The notes below the pieces were generated by a model, which ran no database searches, had not been told where the DNA came from, and saw nothing but the letters and a program-made list of their open reading frames with translations. From Fictibacillus nanhaiensis (GTDB taxonomy: Bacteria > Bacillota > Bacilli > Bacillales > Fictibacillaceae): a DNA stretch of 64,000 nucleotides. Position 1 is the stretch's first letter. The number at the start of each line of letters is the position of its first letter. Of the stretch, positions 60,732 to 64,000 are shown piece after piece. The DNA lies in the NCBI GenBank assembly GCA_016401345.1, contig JAEACG010000002.1, positions 1-64,000 on the forward strand, read 5' to 3'. The position numbers were made by a program, and so were the translations under genes.

Positions 60732-62114
60732 TTGGATAAATTTCGAATTGCCAAAGATACGTTGGGGGAAGTAAGGGTCCCTAAAGAGGCCTACTATGGA
60801 GCTCAAACACAAAGAGCGGTAGAAAATTTTCCGATCAGCGGTATTCGGTTACCGTTATCATTCATAAAAGCACAAGCTATCATTAAAGGTAGCGCAGCCT
60901 TCGCGAATAGAGAATGTAAGGCACTAAGTAACGAAAAAGCGAATGCCATCATTTCGGCAGCAGATGAAGTAGTTAACGGCGATTTGAGAGATCAATTTGT
61001 TGTAGATGCCTATCAAGCAGGAGCGGGCACTTCTCAAAATATGAACATGAATGAGGTTCTAGCTTCACGTGCTTCTGAGATATTAGGTGGGGAAAAAGGT
61101 GATTATTCACTTGTTCACCCTAATGATGATGTGAATATGTCACAATCCACCAATGATACCATTCCGACAGCTATACAAATTTCAGTTGCATCTGAACTTC
61201 AAACAACCCTTTATCCCGCTCTTAGTCGTTTGATTCAAGTTTTGAAGGAAAAAGAAAAAGAGTTTCACGAGATTATTAAAGCGGGCAGAACACATTTGCA
61301 GGATGCTGTGCCTATTCGATTAGGCAGCGAATTCAAAGGTTACAGAGGCACACTAGAATCTGTAAAGCATGCTTTAGAACATTCAGAGACCTCTTTATAT
61401 GCTTTAGGATTGGGTGGGAATGCAGTAGGTACAGGAATAAACGCTCACCCTGATTATGCACAACTCGCAATAAAACAGATTGCACAAAAAACGAAGCTGC
61501 CGTTTACACAGAGTGACAATACATATGCTTTTATGCAGAATACGAACGCAGCGATTCGAGTAAGCGGTCACTTAAAAGAATTAGCTCTCCACTTAATAAA
61601 AATATCGAGTGACCTTAGACTGTTAAGCAGTGGCCCAAGGACAGGATTTGCTGAAATCATGCTGCCAGCGGTGCAGCCAGGATCATCGATCATGCCAGGC
61701 AAGATCAACCCGGTCATTTTAGAAAACATGTATATGATCTGTTCACAAGTAATAGGTAATGACACATGTGTGTCCACAGCTGCAATCGGAAGTCAGCTAG
61801 AAATCAATGCAATGATGCCTGTAATTGGTTTCAATGTGCTCCAATCTATCACAATCTTGAGTAATGGAATCACTATCTTTACAGAAAAATGTTTAAAAGA
61901 TATCACTGCTAATGAAGAGAACATACAAAATTGGCTCGAGAAGAGTCTTTCACTTGTAACAGCGCTAAACCCTCATATTGGATATGAAAAAGCAGCAGCG
62001 GTAGCAAAAGAAAGTTTCGAGACAGGCAAGACATTAAAAGAAGTGCTGGTTGCAAAAAAGATCTTAACTAGAGAAGAAGCTGACCGAATCTTAGATCCAA
62101 ACTCAATGATTTAA
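60732..62114 (+). CDS. aspA: Aspartate ammonia-lyase
   Basis: Converts aspartate to fumarate and ammonia. 460 residues of the fumarase/aspartase superfamily with the signature GSSIMPGKINP, NMNMNEVLA, HPNDDVNMSQSTND and the N-terminal GEVRVPKEAYYGAQTQRAVENF pattern that is usual for aspartase rather than class II fumarase. TTG 60732 follows AAGGAGG by 8-9 bases; the frame extends upstream without a ribosome binding site. Beside asnB, so both enzymes act on aspartate. Confidence 0.9.
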   Translation: MDKFRIAKDTLGEVRVPKEAYYGAQTQRAVENFPISGIRLPLSFIKAQAIIKGSAAFANRECKALSNEKANAIISAADEVVNGDLRDQFVVDAYQAGAGTSQNMNMNEVLASRASEILGGEKGDYSLVHPNDDVNMSQSTNDTIPTAIQISVASELQTTLYPALSRLIQVLKEKEKEFHEIIKAGRTHLQDAVPIRLGSEFKGYRGTLESVKHALEHSETSLYALGLGGNAVGTGINAHPDYAQLAIKQIAQKTKLPFTQSDNTYAFMQNTNAAIRVSGHLKELALHLIKISSDLRLLSSGPRTGFAEIMLPAVQPGSSIMPGKINPVILENMYMICSQVIGNDTCVSTAAIGSQLEINAMMPVIGFNVLQSITILSNGITIFTEKCLKDITANEENIQNWLEKSLSLVTALNPHIGYEKAAAVAKESFETGKTLKEVLVAKKILTREEADRILDPNSMI

Positions 62115-62342
62115 AGTTAGTTGTAACTTTTAAATCGCTTTTCTCGACAAATATAGTACAGATTTCTTGTTTTTCATATTATTAACAAATAATTAGTGAA
62201 GATTGGAATTTACAGAGTTATAATAGAGAAGTTCATTCACATATAAAGGGAAATAAATAATATTCTGGAAAACCAATTAGTTAACTTGGTTTAATAAATG
62301 AAAAGTGGACATTTGAACTGTTTTTTGGGGAGGAACTTGAAA
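62115..62342. promoter_or_regulatory. aspA-asnB intergenic region with inverted repeats
   Basis: AAAGTTAGTTGTAACTTT overlaps the end of aspA and may be a weak terminator. TTATAATAG at 62217-62225 is a plausible -10 region for asnB. AAACCAA-TTAGTTAAC-TTGGTTT at 62270-62292 is an inverted repeat in the asnB leader without a T tail. No gene is seen. Confidence 0.5.
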
Positions 62343-64000
62343 ATGTGCGGTTTTATTGGATATATGTTAAACACGCCTGAGACGGTAGAACAAAAAGAAA
62401 CTGAGCAATTAATCAATATGACTAACATCATTACTCATCGAGGTCCAGATGATAGTGGTCATTTTGTAGATCAGTATGTTCGCTTCGGTTTTCGCCGTCT
62501 GAGCATCATTGATATAGAAAGTGGTAAACAACCACTTTCATACGAAGATGACCGTTATTGGATTATTTTTAATGGTGAAATATATAATTATGTTGAAATA
62601 AGAAAAGATCTAGAAGAAAAAGGATATATGTTTAAAACCCATTCGGATACCGAGGTAATCCTCGCTCTTTTTAGTGAGAGAAGAGAAAAAGCCTTTACTG
62701 AACTTCGAGGGATGTTTGGCTTTTTAATCTGGGATAAAGATAAGAAAGAGCTTTATGGAGCAAGAGACCGTTTCGGGATCAAACCTTTTTTCTATCTTGA
62801 GGATGAAGAAGGACTATACTGTGCTTCTGAAAAGAAAAGTATTAACGTTGTTAAAGAAAAGCAAGAAGTAGATGCCGAAGCACTTCATCATTATTTGACC
62901 TATCAATTCGTGCCAGAGCCAATGACTTTAACGAAGGGGATCAAAAAGCTTGAACCTGGCCATTATTTTGTAAAAAAAGCGGGCAGACCGATGTCTATCC
63001 AATCGTATTGGAAGCCTAGTTTTAAACCAAATAATATGACACTTGAAGAAGCGAAGAATGAAATTCGTTCTGTTATGCGAGATTCAGTAAAAGTTCATAT
63101 GCGTTCTGACGTTCCTGTAGGGGCTTTCTTGTCTGGAGGAATAGATTCAAGTGCAATTGTCGCTTTAGCGAGTGAACTGCACCCATCGCTAAAAACGTTT
63201 ACGGTCGGATTTGAAAGAGAAGGGTTTAGTGAGATTGATGTAGCTGTTCAAACTGCTGCTGCATTAAACGTTGAAAATATCCACTATTTAGTTAAACCTG
63301 AAGAATATATTAAAGAACTTCCAAAAATCATCTGGCATATGGATGATCCAGTAGCTGATCCAGCAGCTGTTCCCCTGTATTTTGTCGCTCGTGAAGCAGC
63401 AAAACACGTGACAGTAGTTCTTTCTGGAGAAGGTGCTGATGAGTTGTTTGGAGGATACAACATCTATCATGAACCTCACTCATTAAGACATCTTTCTTCA
63501 TTGCCAAAAGGTGTTGCAAAAGGGTTAGCTGCCATCGCAAGCATCCTACCTGAAGGTGTTAAAGGGAAGAGTTTTATGCAGCGAGGAAGTATGACAATTG
63601 AAGAACGTTATATTGGAAATGCGAAAATGTTCTCAGAGAGTGAAAAAAGCAAACTCTTAAAAGAATATCGTCCTGCTTATAACTACAAAAATGTAACTAA
63701 GCCGTTGTATGAGGAAGCGAGAGCTTTTCACGATGTTCATAAAATGCAATATATTGATCTTCATACTTGGATGAGAGGCGATATTCTCGTTAAGGCTGAT
63801 AAGATGACGATGGCTCATTCGCTAGAGCTAAGGGTGCCTTTCCTTGATAAAGAAGTATTCGATGTTGCTTCCAAATTGCATCCAAGTCTTACAGTAACGA
63901 ATGGAACAACAAAATATGCACTAAGGGAAGCGATGAATGGGATCGTTCCTGATTCTGTGCTGCATCGCCGTAAGTTAGGTTTCCCTGTTCCAATTCGACA
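62343..64000 (+). CDS. asnB: Asparagine synthase, glutamine-hydrolysing (3' end beyond window)
   Basis: Makes asparagine from aspartate, glutamine and ATP. The first 552 residues are in the window. Met-Cys-Gly start gives the N-terminal nucleophile Cys2 after Met removal; the glutaminase domain has RGPDDSG, FNGEIYNY and RDRFGIKPFF; the synthase domain has the PP-loop LSGGIDSSAIVAL and SGEGADELFGGYN. GGGGAGGAA precedes the ATG. The reading frame is still open at the right edge. Confidence 0.95.
   Translation, partial: MCGFIGYMLNTPETVEQKETEQLINMTNIITHRGPDDSGHFVDQYVRFGFRRLSIIDIESGKQPLSYEDDRYWIIFNGEIYNYVEIRKDLEEKGYMFKTHSDTEVILALFSERREKAFTELRGMFGFLIWDKDKKELYGARDRFGIKPFFYLEDEEGLYCASEKKSINVVKEKQEVDAEALHHYLTYQFVPEPMTLTKGIKKLEPGHYFVKKAGRPMSIQSYWKPSFKPNNMTLEEAKNEIRSVMRDSVKVHMRSDVPVGAFLSGGIDSSAIVALASELHPSLKTFTVGFEREGFSEIDVAVQTAAALNVENIHYLVKPEEYIKELPKIIWHMDDPVADPAAVPLYFVAREAAKHVTVVLSGEGADELFGGYNIYHEPHSLRHLSSLPKGVAKGLAAIASILPEGVKGKSFMQRGSMTIEERYIGNAKMFSESEKSKLLKEYRPAYNYKNVTKPLYEEARAFHDVHKMQYIDLHTWMRGDILVKADKMTMAHSLELRVPFLDKEVFDVASKLHPSLTVTNGTTKYALREAMNGIVPDSVLHRRKLGFPVPIR

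Noticed and set aside
62270-62292. T-box leader for asnB
   Set aside because: No T-box AGGGTGGNACCGCG sequence or specifier stem is found; only a simple inverted repeat is present.

Overview
The window is chromosomal DNA of a spore-forming member of the Bacillaceae. Shine-Dalgarno sequences are AAGGAGG-like, TTG and GTG starts are common, and T-tailed terminators close most genes. Much of the gene order matches the Bacillus subtilis yun/yut/yum/yui region (lytH, yunB, yunC, yunF, lipA, yutC-yutM, yumB, yumC, yuiA-yuiF). The sequence resembles Fictibacillus or a related genus, but I cannot assign a species without a search.

The left edge (1-3250) is the least ordinary part. A 5'-truncated, AT-rich gene runs in from outside and stops just before a junction near 898, where the C-terminal half of spoVR resumes in frame. 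This looks like the right end of an element inserted in spoVR. Its last gene resembles the C-terminus of STAND-type defence ATPases. A complete IS3-family element (1573-3233) then splits the loop of the spoVR terminator.

3300-21600 holds a small orphan gene, a lone modA behind a structured leader or sRNA, nfrA, yunF, yunC, thyA-dfrA, yunB, a lysine-riboswitch-controlled NhaC-type transporter, an NSS transporter with its small subunit, lytH, lipA, and a run of yut genes concerned with sporulation or of unknown function (yutC, yutD, yutE, an Fe-S-type regulator, yutF, yutG, yutH). 21832-23585 is a dehydrogenase pair.

23675-33085 is the arginine cluster argCJBD-carAB-argF, reading glutamate plus carbamoyl phosphate through to citrulline, with a likely ARG box before carA. 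33385-46488 covers yutI, yuzD, yutJ, yuzB, a nucleoside transporter, the FMN-riboswitch-controlled riboflavin transporter ribU, dapF, an HxlR regulator with a divergent nitroreductase, mqnE (futalosine menaquinone route), a Spo0E-like phosphatase, yutM, yumC and yumB. Iron-sulfur assembly, quinone and NADH genes lie close together here.

46566-64000 holds a Nudix hydrolase, yuiA-yuiF with a DUF309 gene and a cytosolic BtuF-like protein, a CapA-family protein, kynU-kynB with a cre-like site, ypgR, an alpha/beta hydrolase, a YjcZ-like small protein, aspA and the first part of asnB, which runs off the right edge.

Two intergenic repeat types stand out. One is a family of arrays with a 20-21 bp period at three convergent gene junctions, each array with a different sequence. 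The other is a dispersed palindromic repeat of about 130 bp with deletion derivatives and one copy carrying a nested 100 nt hairpin.
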